Shown here piece by piece: positions 34,546 to 47,900 of a stretch of DNA of 64,000 nucleotides. Below the pieces are notes generated by a model. It made no database searches, was not told the origin of the DNA, and saw nothing but the letters and a program-made list of their open reading frames with translations. The stretch is from assembly GCA_907165275.2 (NCBI GenBank), contig OU015661.1, positions 5,277,501 to 5,341,500 on the forward strand, in the 5' to 3' direction. The stretch comes from Zygaena filipendulae (lineage: Eukaryota > Arthropoda > Insecta > Lepidoptera > Zygaenidae). Each line of letters begins with the position of its first letter. Position 1 is the stretch's first letter. The position numbers were made by a program, and so were the translations under genes.

Positions 34546-35325
34546 GTGTTGGCAACTTAGGGGTTTTCCCCCTAGATTTAGGGGGAAAATGAATGCGATG
34601 GGATTTTTGCGATGGTATTATATTTTTAGGGGTTTTTTGACTTATACATACTTAATATTTTTTTTTAATTTATATTTTTTTTATCCAGAAAAATAGAGGT
34701 ATAAAAATATAGGGCCTGAAGTAAAGCAATTTAGCCTATCATGTTTATTTGATGATTTAACGGCTTCTTATTTTCAGTGTTTACCATAAACTTAATAGGT
34801 ATAGGTGATAGGTTTTACTTTCTTTATCGTTATTAATATTGTGTGAGTGTGGTGAAATTTGCATAATAGTGATTCATAAGTGATGAACAGTGTGAGGAAT
34901 CAGTGAAATAGGTAAGATAAAATGGGGGCGTTCGTCGCGAGTTTGTCGTTATATGCAACTTCCCACAGAGCGTCCTATTAAGGTTTACTACGATATTTTT
35001 ACTACGATCAATAGGAAAGCCGTAATTTTGAAAAATTAAGAATTTTTTTAATTAGCATTTTTACAGTCAATCTTCATTTTGTAATTAGGAAAAAAAGGTT
35101 GGTGGTAAAAAAAAATCAAGAGACATTTTTGCTTTTGATTGAATTGTTTTTTTTTTGTAAGACCAATAATTTCACCTTAATGATTTCGAAACTAGGCAAA
35201 AATCTTGGCGCTGCTATTTACGATAAAGTTTTTTTTTAATAATATTGTATTTAGGGGGATTTAGGGGTTTTTGACTTAACTTTTAGGGGTAAATATTTTT
35301 GAGGGTTAGAAGCACTGGATACTAC
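34546..35325. mobile_element. Probable inverted-repeat element (family T) containing a family K fragment
   Basis: It starts near CCAGTGTTGGCAACTTAGGG and ends near TTAGGGGTAAATATT...AGCACTGGATA, so both ends hold AGGGG tracts and CCAGTG/CACTGG. Family K sequence (about 34835-34990) lies inside. The termini are poorly matched, hence moderate confidence. Confidence 0.45.
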
Positions 35326-35912
35326 CGTTCGCGTTAGTGTCAAACAAACAAAATATGGCGAAGCGTTCGAAGTAATCAGCTGATAATTGCTTTTTAGTTG
35401 CGATGCCAACAAATTTCATTGTTGTATATTTTATTATTGTGACTATTTAATTATTTCGTAGTCATGTTTTTATATCAAATGTTGTGCTATATTTGATTAT
35501 ATTTTCTTAAGATTACTTCTTAATTCCAATATCAAAAAAATAATGGCGCGATGTCATCTGTCAGGTTTCTACATTACCCATTGTGCAGAAAAAATGTGAC
35601 TTGTGCGTCTTGTGCGTGTTGAACGTAAATTTTGTTTTTATCTTAAAGTACTAGATGAGCATCAATTACAACTGTTACGTCATTTACAATCTAGTTATAT
35701 ACGTTACCGGTTACCAATATTGCTGATTAGGAATAGGATCTAGGTAGTAGTAAAACCTAGCATTATTTGGCGGGGTCTAAGAAATTACTTATTACAAAGA
35801 GCTTTGCGGCGTTGTCAATCCGGCTCGATTGTTTATATTTGCGTGTTGAACCGCTGTTGTGTGTGGCGGATTGTGTTTTAATTTTTATTCAGTGAAAATA
35901 AGTTCTTATAAA

Positions 35913-38900
35913 ATGTCGGGACGGGTTCGCAAACAGTCCGACTGCCCGGTGGGTAAGCAGGGTCCGATGCGGGCTACCTTGCCGGTGTCCTCCGTGATGA
36001 AGCAAAGCGGTTGTCTAAGAAGAAATGCGGAGAACAGTCCCACACTGTCCCCAACCAATATGTGGCGGCGCATCTCGCCCGATCACGCCTTGTCTGGACA
36101 GAGGAGCCCTGGAGCTGTCAATTACAAAGGTATTATCTCATCACACCTCTTCAATTACACCTCTGCCTTCTTTTTTCGATTCAGTATAAAATATAGAAAT
36201 TTTCTGTATGAAAGAAGGTATAATTTCATATCCTTTATCTGGTTGGTATGCAATAATCACATATTTTTAAATAAAAAAGCACCTTCATGAATAATACCTA
36301 CTTAGTTTATGTTTAACAATAAATACATAAATAATTAATATTTATATAAGGCATTGCTCAAAATTATGCAATTGTTCACGTTTTTATTTTAAGTAAAGTT
36401 AAACATAATATAAGTAAGTACCTATTATTTAGATTTTTTTTTAAATGTAAGTGGGTTTGCCAACATTTATCTCTACCTACCTAAGATTGTAATATTAAAT
36501 TGATTAACTTGTTTATAAAAATTTTAAAGAGATAAATGTTCCATTATGGTACCTAATGTTCTAATGTATTTTAATTTATATTCAAATTGCTGTCAAAAAG
36601 AAAAGGAGCTGAAAAACCAGTAAAAAAAGACAAAGATTTTTTTACTACTTCTAAGGGATGTTAATGACGAGAAAATAAAATGTGTCCCTAATATTAAGTA
36701 TATATTAATCAAAAGTGTTTATATATAAACAAGAATCAATGGTATTAAAGTAAATTAATTACAATTGAAATAAGCTCAGTGTTGTGATGAGTGCATTAAA
36801 CTTACACTGCACTGGTTTTCAACTAATCCTATTGCTTGAACTCTGACCTTTGTTTACCATTCATCATTCATTTACCATTCAGAGGATCATGGACCTCATC
36901 AGTTGTTTAAAAAGAAACAGTTTGCAACTCCTACCCACACAGGAAGAGAAGTGAAACCTTTTTTGTCAGTTTGTCAGTTACTAACAATCATTTTGGAAGC
37001 TAATATTTTATTTAACTTCACCAATAAAACTATTATTATTATAGCCTTTATTTCACATTCAATTAACATGTCATTTCAATAAATAATTATATCATTGTAT
37101 GCAATCATTATTATTAAAATTCAATTTATTATTAAAATTATTATATTTTATGTCATACTGCTCTTTTATTTTCATGTGTTGCCTTGACGGGCAAAGGCCT
37201 CACCCAGAGCCTTCCACACTCTCCTGACCTGCGCTGTACTTGACCAATACCTGTCCATCGTCTATATTTAGTCTCGCCATCTTACTCTTTGTCAGCCAGC
37301 TTTTCTTTTCCTATCTCTGGGTATCCACTCTGTTGCTATTCTTGTCCACCTATTATCCTTACTCTGGCAAATAATAATATTAATTCTTTTATTTGCAAGA
37401 ATATGGTACATAAGAGGTATTATTTTAAAAATTCATTCAACATATTCTACTGTTTCCGGTGTGCAAATGTCATCTTATATTATAAATTTATGATAATAAA
37501 ATTTTAAATTGTAAAAAAAAGAAAATTATATAAAATGTCGACAATATAGTTTAAAATGTCAAAACTTCAACAAAACTGCAAAAAAGTAAAAAAAAATAAA
37601 AACATTAATTACAAAAAAGAAAATTCAAACATTAGAAAACTAAAACAATTCAAATTAGAAATATTTAACAATTTTACAGTAATTATTCATTGTTTACAAT
37701 AATTATTGTATGTCAGAACAGTCAAACAATTAAAATAAAACAAATGTCAGTCAGGCTAATAAATAGTTAATTATCATATCACATGTTATCAATATATTCA
37801 AAGAACTCACTGATGGTATAAAAACATTGGTTTAACAACTAGCCAAAAACTTTGTTTTTAAACTGGTTAAAGTTCAAACTTTTGAAGTGGTTCGGAAGAC
37901 TATTAAAAATCCTTAAAGTCATAACAGATACATTTTTTTTTCGACATGCATAGTCCTTGTGGAGGCATAAACAGTTTATGTGTATCTCTGCTATTTTGTT
38001 TATTTAGAACTTCCTCATGCGTTGGGAAAAAAAAATGCGAAAAAATGTGTCCTGCCCAACTCCATTTTAGTTTTCTTGCCACTTCTATTACATCACTGAC
38101 AACTGTTCTTTTCCTGATTACCTCATTTCTTATTCTGTCTTTCCTTGTTATCTTAAGCATTGATCTTTCCATAGCTCTTTGAAATACCCTTAGCTTCTCC
38201 TCTTGTCCTGCTGTTAGTGCCCAAGTTTGTGATCCATAAGTAAGAGTTGGTATTATAGTAGTGTTAAAAACTTCAGATTTAATTTTTTGGGATAGATCAC
38301 TTTTCATAATGTACTTAAGACTCCAGTATTTTTCCCATGCCTTGCAGATTCTTTGTTCGATCTCTATTTCTTGTTTGTTTTTAAATGATACCAGTTGCCC
38401 TAGATAATTATAATCTTTTACATACTCAATGTTTTCTCCGTCTAGACTAGCTGTTGTATAACGACTTTTTCCCCGTTTTTCATAACTTTACACTTCTTTT
38501 TGTTCATTTTTAATCCAGCTGGACAACACGCTCTTTTAAACTCTAACAGCATTTGTTTGAGCTCATTTGCATTTTCTGCAAAGATAATGACATCGTCAGC
38601 AAAGCGTAGGTTGTTGAGAAATTTTCAGTTCATTTTTATACCTCTGTCAGCCCATGGGAGTTTTCGGAACACAGACTCAAGGGTGGCATTAAATAGGAGA
38701 AGTGAAATAGGATCCCCTTGTTTCACTCCTTTTTGGAGTGGAAAGACAACTCCGTTCTTATCTGTTTTGAGGCTTTGCTGTCTTGGTATACTTTCTTTAG
38801 AATATTAACATACTTTTTGTCTGTCCCTTGTTTTTGCACTGTATCAAAGAGGAAATCATGTTTTATGGAGTCGAACGCCTTGGAAAAGTCAATAAAGGCC

Positions 38901-41900
38901 AGATATATTATATAATCGTATTCTTTGCATTTCTCTATAACTTGGTTGATAGTATGAATATGGTCGATAGTACTAAATTGTGATCTAAAGCTAGCTTGCT
39001 CTACTGGTTGTTCATCGTTTACCTAGTATTCTCTTCTCTGTACTCTCTCTCTCTCTCAGTATAGTCATGAACATTTTGTACATACAGGATGACAGACTGA
39101 TGGGCCTGTAGTTGTCTAAATCAGTCTTATTTCCTTTTTTGTATAACAGAGTAATATTTGAGACCAGCCATTGTTTTGGCAGTTACCTCGTTCATTATGT
39201 CATTTAAATTTGCCTGCATGAGTTTGTACAGAAATTATTACCACCTGCATATTTTATTATTTCGTTACTGGGCCTGTAGCTTTTTCGGATTTTAGTTTCT
39301 CAGCTGCTGATTTGACTTCATCAAGTAGTATATGGTCAGAAGCTGTTTCCAAATTGTCCCGTTGGTAATAATTATCGCTCCTGTATAGATCTCTATAGAA
39401 GCTTGTAGCTGCAATAACAACACTGTTTCTTTTACAAATTTGTTTTCTTGCATATTGTAGAGTTGATATTAGGGTTCTTTCTATAGACATTATCTTATCT
39501 GCCTTCCACAGTGTTTCATAAATATGTAAGTTTTCGATGTTGATCATTTTGTTATTTTCTATATCTTGCTTGACTAGTCTATGAAGTGAAAATTCACTTA
39601 CAAATTACCATGGAATACAAAAAGGTTTGTCTCCCTTGTCTGTGCGCCAACCAATGGCGCCAACATTCAATACAAAGATTCATATTAAAGGGGCATCACA
39701 TAAATATTTTAGTCTAAACGATAGTTACCAAACTTATTGCTTTATTTTATCCAATATCTTTATGCAGAAATCCTTTGACAATAAATGTCTACTGTCAGAA
39801 ATCATAAATCAATGTATAAGTATGTAACTTTTGTTTTACTATGAACCAGTGAAAATGTGTTACTGATAATAATATTTGCTGTATGCATTTCAGTAGCTAA
39901 TTTTCGAAAGTTTTTCTGAACCTGTTACCTTTATGTTATAGGCAAAGGAAGATTTGGATCAAATTCTATTAGACGTACAGCCTCCTTGGATACACTTGAC
40001 CAAAAGGGACAGTGGTCCAGGGACTATTATTTACATGCTGGCCAATTACAAATTGATAAATCTACCCAAGTAAGTCCTGTCCATCTGTTTGTTTATTTTT
40101 TTTAATTGTGGTTGTTCTACTTTTATAATAATTCTAGTATCTGTATAAAATTGGAATAATTTTTGTCTATCGGCAAATGGCTACATAGTTAAAGATTACA
40201 GTATTATAATTAGAAGCCAACCGAAACAGGTTTATCTGCCAAAACCGAAACCGAAATTTTAGTTGGCCCTTAATTATAATACACTAGAAATTCCCTGCAG
40301 TTTCGCCTTGGTTATTTGAGAGTGCCTGTGAGAACTCTGTTAAATCTTTGATGAAATCATTCTGAGCTAATGTCTCCCCCACCTATCAAGTATAAACTAT
40401 TTACCCTTCAAAATTAAAAGCGACTTTCAAAAAACACAAAAATGCACTATACTAAAAAGTAAAAAATAACATAGGTACCAATTTCATACAAAAGACAAAG
40501 TACTCGTAATAGTATTATTGGTTTCTGCTACCACTGATCAGTTTGAATTCGGTGCCAAGCCCGCGTCTGTCTGCCTACTTGGGTTACTCTTGGGTTACTC
40601 ACGAGAGCTCGTGGTGGGAGTGGACGTAGACCATGTACCCACTCCCTATTGGGCTTGTCACCGACACCGACTTCAACTCGATCAGTGGTAACACAAACCA
40701 ATAATAATATTACGAGTATTTTTGTCTTTTGTATTAAATTGGCATTTTATTTTTTACTTTTTATTATAGTGCATTTTTGTGTTTTTTGGAAGTCGGTTTA
40801 AATTTTTTTATTAAAATTTTGTTTATTTCTCGCTTTTAAGTGAGTCGGTTTGAAATTTATCTAAGTTACCTTAGCCAATTAATTAATTAGTTAATATCAA
40901 CTGTTCATCACCTTTTACAAAATATTGCTTTTCCCGATGCAGGGACATTAATTGTTGAGGAGTTCTCCTCGTACTTCACCATCAGTTCCATTTTGCAATA
41001 TACATTGTGACGAGCATAAATTGTTTAGAAACCATAATTATTAAAGTTAACGAATCGGAACCCGTTAAATATCTATTATTGAGTAGTTCCGATGACCATC
41101 TGTTGTCTTCATCATCAGTTCCACTTCTTAAAATTTTCTTTCCGAAAGCAAATGAACGATTTACTATAAAAAATACCCAAGTCGCTATAGGTGTTCCTAT
41201 AATATTTGAAGAGTTCCCTCGATTTCTCCAATATCCCATCATTAGATCTTGATTTCACGACATTGGGACCAATCGGGAAGTAACAGCTTTCGAATAAAAA
41301 AAGAATCATCTGGTATAAAAAACATAAAAAAAAACGTACGCGTCAAATTGAGAAATCTTTTTTGGAAAGTCGATTAAAATAGCTTCGCATCTCAATTCTC
41401 TCAAGTAGTTTTCAATATTTCGTGTTTAGTCACTGAGTGACCTTTCACTTTTATATTCATATTATGTACAATGTACCTAGATGTTGAAGTGATGATGAAA
41501 TTTCAGATTACTACATAATATAAGAAAGATTTATATTATTGTTTTCTCTTGAAACACATTTCATAGAAAATGTATATTAAATACAGCTTGGCTTTCAGTA
41601 TGAACAAAAGTTTGTGCTAACATAATTTAGAGACTGCTTTAAAAGAGACGAATCTAGTCATAACTCATAGGTAAATTTCTATACTTGAGCTCTGAACTCT
41701 TACCATTTTGCTTTACAGACCGACGATGGAGGCGGTGCATCGGGCCGTTCGTCTCGCGGATCGGAAGACGACAAACTCGATCGTTTCCTGCGCAGTCGGC
41801 AACTGCGCCCTAACAAACCAACTGCTTCGGGTGACTACTCAACTCACTCTATGAGTCCTGGATTTTGTAAGTTCCTTTAACATGTTTTATTGTGTCTCTT

Positions 41901-44900
41901 ATGTATAAATAAAATAAAAATACCCTGTTATTTTTCTAGTTTATGATTATGACCAACTCAGCGTCTGCAGTATCATCTGTGTTTCCGACCACTAAAAAAC
42001 CCTGATTACACGCCACTACAATTATTTTTTACTTTGTGACCATTTAGTTTATCAAGCTTGCAGTCAGTTTGCAATGTGTAAATATGTAGATAGTTTCAGA
42101 GGCGTCTCTAGTCCACGTAGCGCCCGTGTGCAACCATTACCCTAGCGCCCCCTAGTTACACGTGTTTCATCCACGTTAGTTTCGGAGATCCCGCGGGTAT
42201 TCCGAGACAAAAGTATCTATATTTTTTTCTGTACCTACTACCTACCCTTGAAAACGTAACGTGTAGGTAGTATATAAAATTTAAAGTAGTTTTTTTCGTG
42301 GTAACTACGGAGTTCCCGCGGGAATTCCGGGATAAAAAGTACCCTATGTCCTTCTCTGTACCCCTGACAACGTGCATGCCAAATTTCATGATGATTGGTT
42401 GAACCGTTAAGGCGTGAACCCGTAACTAAAAAACAAAACTTTCACATTTATAATATTAGTAAGGATTTGAATGAAATCTAGAAATGTAGTTGAATGGGGA
42501 TGTTGACTACTTTTGAAAATAATTATAATTAGTCCGTCATTTAGAAAATAAAAAAACAATAGACCCGTATTTTTTGCTTCTTCAAATAAAGTAAAATATA
42601 CAGAGATAAAGCGTATTAAAGTTTAAGGTGAGGGGGTCGTGACGTCACTAACCGCTAATAAAACGCCATACAAATTGTCCGAATAGTGACGTCACGCGAA
42701 ATTTTCACTCAATGTATCGCCGTTATTTTTTGATTACGTAAAAAAAGAAAAAATACGTGTCCAATATTTTTTATTAATCTACAAGACGGGCTAAAAAAAT
42801 TTTAGTCAACATGCCCATTCGCATTATTCGCAATATGATTGCCGGCGTGTTTTCAAACGCGCCAGTGCCAGCGCGAGCGATGCGACACTTACTACTACTC
42901 CAAATAGATTATTTAATTATGTGTTGTAAGGTTTATTTCATGTTGAAAAAAAAGTTTATACCTATTGTAAAAGCCGCTCGTGGCACGCCTTGCTTTGCTG
43001 TTATCCGTCAAATAATATAAAAGCTCCAGATGCTATACAAAATGTATGCAAAGCGGAGCTCTTTTTACGTTGGTCATAGAAAGTACCGCGGCCGGCTAAC
43101 GCGCGTGCCGAGTGAGCTCCTGCGCCATAGGTAAAGAAGCCTCTGTATAGTCTGTCTGTATTGTATTATTAATTAGATACCTTTTTACTATACATATATA
43201 CATATTTTACTCTATGCTGTACTACTAATTCCTGTGCTTAAATTTCCAGGGTCCCGCTTTGGTAGTGGTAGTGTACCGTTAAGAGCCGCACGGTCGTCTG
43301 TGGAAGGCCTTAACCAAGAGATAGAGAAACTTGTGCTGCATCCTGCCAGCGGCACTCAAACTCCTCACCTGGATCGGCTAAGGGACAAGGTAAAATAAAC
43401 TGTTATGAAATATGTGTAATTTTACATTTTTATAGTTTCCACATGATTATAGTGCACATACAGACAGACTTGTTAGAGTTTTATTATTAAAATCTACTTA
43501 TTTACATATTCTATACTTATCTATACATCCATACTAATACTTATAAAGATTTGATTTTTGTTTGTTTGTTTGTTACGATTTAACTCAAAAACTACTGGAC
43601 CGATTTCAAAAATTCTTCCACCATTAGAAAGCTACATTATCCTTGAGTAACATAGAGATAGAGATTACCGCGGGAACTGCGAAATTATCGCGGGTGAAAC
43701 CGCGCGGGACAGCTAGTATTATGTATATAAAAGCGATACTTGAGCTATGAAGCTAGGCAGGTAGATAGTTTAGTAGAGGACGTCAGCTGAGAATGGATTT
43801 TACGGAGACTCCCAAATTAACGAGTATGAAACCGTAGTGTAGATGACTATAGGGAGAAATTGTTTTATTAACATCTCGTATGATATTAATCATTTATTAG
43901 TAAAGATATTGTCATGATGGTAATACATATATACATGTACATATACATACATATTGAAGTGTACTTTTATGTAAACAGCTTCCTGTCATTTATTTTATCA
44001 GTACCTAATTTCCTACTGAATTTAATATTGTTCAAGATTCATCTATCGCCTATTGATTTCTATAATATAGTCAGAAATCGATAATAATATACCTACCTAT
44101 CTTAAAAAAAGAACACAATTATTGATTTATTTGCTTGTATTTCCACCGGTTTGTAAATTGTGTCGTACAAAGATGTTATAAAAATAGAGTAATTTGCATA
44201 AGGTAGGTATGTCGGTAGTTTGTGGTCGGATTGAGATAATCGTGTGTGTTTTATCATGACATTCAGGTGACTCCGGAAGGTCACCGCGCGCCGCTCGCCG
44301 AGCTGCTGCGGCGGTCTGTCAACACGCAAACTCCACACGATCTCTGTCACACCGCACATTCGTCAGGTACATAAGCTTGCCTTACCTATTCTTTTTAAGA
44401 GGTTTTCAATCCATCTAATATTATGCTATACTCCGTATATGATTGATTTCATAATTTACAATAAAGGTCAGATAAAAAAATTTAAGTCGGTTGTAACATG
44501 GTTGTAAGTTGTAACCTATTTTTTTTTTTTCAAATACGATCTACATATATACTAATTATTGCTGTTTAACGCACGGTAATTCGAAAATGCCTGCGGGTAT
44601 CTATATTATAATAAAAATGAATTACTAAATGAGTTTCCAAGCGCAAAACTCGGGAACGGCTGAACACAATTGGATAATTCTTTTTTTTTGTGTTCTGTTC
44701 TTCTGAGTTCCTGCGAGAATTCCGAAATTCACGCGGGTGAATCTTCGAAACGCTTGGACCGATTTTGACGGGACTTTCATTTTACTAAGGAAACTTACTT
44801 CTACTACACTTTTTAAGGAGTAATTAAGGTCACTTTGGGAGTTTCACACTGGTTAAAACCGCGGGGCACAGCTAGTATTTAATAATTATTTGAATATGTA

Positions 44901-47900
44901 TTACGCACCTATGTATTTATGTGTTAGTCCAGTCTACAATTTTTTTGCTGAATGTCATGAAAATCAAGTCATGTAGTGACAACAAACAAACTCACTTTCA
45001 CTTTTTACAGTATGGATAGTATCGTGTAGATTAATGAAATTAAAATGAGAATAATTTTTTTATGTATATAAGATTTAATATTATGTTATTAAAAACTTTA
45101 TCTAAGACTAGCTGTGCCTCGCGGTTTCACCAGCGGTAATTTCGGAGTTCCCGCGGGAATTCCGAGATAAAAAGTACCCTATGTCCTTATCTGTACCTCT
45201 GACAGCGCGTGCATGCGAAATTTCATCCAAATCCGTTCAGCCGTTTTTGCGTGATTGTGTAAACGTATGCGAGGATAAGAACTCGAATGCGCATTTTCAT
45301 CCGACTTGCTTCAAATTTATCGTCACTGCTCAGCTCCTATGTGTCTTAGCGTTATGTTATATAGCCTATAACCTGCCCAGGAGTATGGACTACAATCGTA
45401 CCAAGTTTGGTTAAAATCCTGACCCATGCGTGCACATACAGACAGACAAACAGACAGACAGACAAAAAATTTACTGATTGCATTTTTGGCATCAGTATCG
45501 ATCACCGTTCATCCTCCAATATTAATTTAGAATATATATTCCATGTACAGAATTGATCTCTCTACAGTTTTATTATGAGTATAGATATAGATAATGATAA
45601 ATTGATAATTTGTTGTGAGGGTCTCAAAATATTGCTAGAAACTGATAATAATCTTTAGGTGATGTATGTGGGAGCAAACTAAAACGCAATTATAATTAAT
45701 ACTCTGACAAAATAGAATATTGCTAATGGTATTTTTATCTTTTTGAAATATCAAATTAGAAAACTGTTTTTTTAATTACCAATACAAAGAATTAGTCTTG
45801 AAATTAATTAATCACTTTTTTATATCATTTTGTGAATGTGTTGAAAAGTTTTTAATTAAAAAAACTTAAATCAAATGTTATGGGCTTAGATCCACCGTCA
45901 CGCGGATCGCTCTCCAGCGGTGGTTCCGCGGAACTCCTGGCCGCAGGTTTACACATAATTATGCATTTTAACCCCTTAACCCTTTGTAACAGACAAAAGC
46001 ATAATTAAAAACAAATACAACAATCGTTTCACTATTCCAAGCATGAACAATTTTTGTTTTTTAATTTAGTTTGTACTTTAATTTTGAGCAAAGATTGACC
46101 AGAATAATGTTTTGGTAGTTATTTTAAATAAACATAGACATGCATTTTATATAAACCTAAACTGTAAATCCCCTGTTAAAAGTTTGTGTATAGCATTACC
46201 AGGTGACGTTTTGAATAGAATAATTCCGTAAAAATAAATGCTACTTAAAATCTGTATTTTTTTTTTTGCATTACTAATTTTTCATGAAAAAAAATTACGA
46301 CGACACAAGTCTTGTAAAGCGGTGATTTCGAGTTGTTCCCACCTCAAACGCCCTTAGCAGTGACAAATGGGAAACTTTATATGGATATTGTAAATTGTTT
46401 TAAAATGTACCATTTGTCACTTGTGACTGGGACATCTGGAAATGAATGAAAAAGGTAGCGTTTATTGATATGGATTGTACTTATAGTAGCTTGTCGTGGT
46501 TATTATTGTATGAAATACCGGATAATTCCAATAGGCTTATATTATGATTTTTTTGCTATTAGTCAATAGGGCGCGTCCACACCAATCGAGCAGCCTCGGC
46601 CGAGGCCCGCCTCACACGGCAAACACCCTGCCTCGCCAGTCGCCCGAAGCATGCTCGGTCGGAAAATGTTATGCCGGCTGTGCACACTCGCCGAGATAAT
46701 GTATATTTGTAAACGCTTTAAAGAAATTTAAAAAAAATATTTTCTCGTATCGTCGTCGCACTAGTTCTGTTAGTCGTACTGAAGACCGCGAAACGTCACG
46801 CATTCAATTGTATGATTATGTTTATTCGCAATTAGAATTGTATAGAATTATTAAATCGCTTAAAATTTTAAAAAATTAAACAATAATCGGGCAATTATTA
46901 ATGAAACGAAAGTGTACATACTCGCTCTCGCCCTGTCTCAAGAGTATCTCATCGAGTGTGTACAGCCGGCATAAAAACCGACACCGAACCGACACCGCTC
47001 GGCTCGGCTTCGTACGCGCTCGCCCGAAGCATACGCCTGCCTCGGGCGAGGCACGTCCAACCCAACGGCGCAGTAGGGACCGTATTGTTAAATCATTCCA
47101 ATTACTTACGCACATGGAATCGCAAGATTCACACGTATTGCTTAAAAAATGTATGAGCATTCACATGTGAATTCGCAATTCCGTGTGAGAAAGTAATACC
47201 GCGCAGTAGGACGTTGCCGCGAGAAGCGGACCTCGCCCAAGGCTGCTCGCTTGGTGTGGACGCGCCTAATAGTAATTACGTTACTGTTGTTTATTATACG
47301 AAGTAAATGATATAATTAATTCATGTGATTTATTCCAGGCGGCAGTGTCTGCTCTTCGCCCGACCTTGACGGCTCTAAACTCGGCACTTCACCGCAAATT
47401 AACCGCTTCTTGGCTCGTGAACCTCCAGATGGTTGTGAAAAGGTAATTGTATTTGTTTATTTAATACTCCTTAAACTTTTTGATATTCATTTTAAACGTC
47501 ACAGAAGTTTAAAATAATAGTATTTACACTTGTTTTATATATCTTCCTCTCGATTTATTTTCAAATGCCTATATTGATGTGTTTGTATCATATTGAAACA
47601 AAATAAGGCCGGCAGCACCCATTAACATTGTTTGGCAAGATACTCGTATTTTCTAGTTTCTGTGTAATATGACTTACTACACGTATTATTGATGCCATTG
47701 TGTAAAGCATGAATTATTGTGAGTTTAATTGCGTCTCATCTAAAGATTATAGACCTCACATAGAGTAGATACTGATGAAGATGTGTGTTCGTATCGTATG
47801 TATACGTACAAGCAATCAATACAGAACATGTATATAAAGAAGCAACACTCTCCGCCTCCCGACAATGGGCTTGTCAACCAAATTTTAGTTTTTAGTCCGT

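Larger units (their letters stand above)
29975..35912. other. UBE4A 3' UTR and intergenic region before GLCCI1
   Basis: After the UBE4A stop there is an A/T-rich trailer with an AATAAA. Then come about 1.3 kb of mostly unique sequence (30.0-31.3 kb) containing repeated ATCATGA and TGGCCA words, and then mobile elements C, G, J and T. A 90-codon frame at 30158-30430 has no recognisable homology and starts without an ATG. Confidence 0.6.

Noticed and set aside
46876..47170. Open frames of 66-94 codons in both strands
   Set aside because: They lie in transposon L and change with its GC-rich arms; no homology seen.
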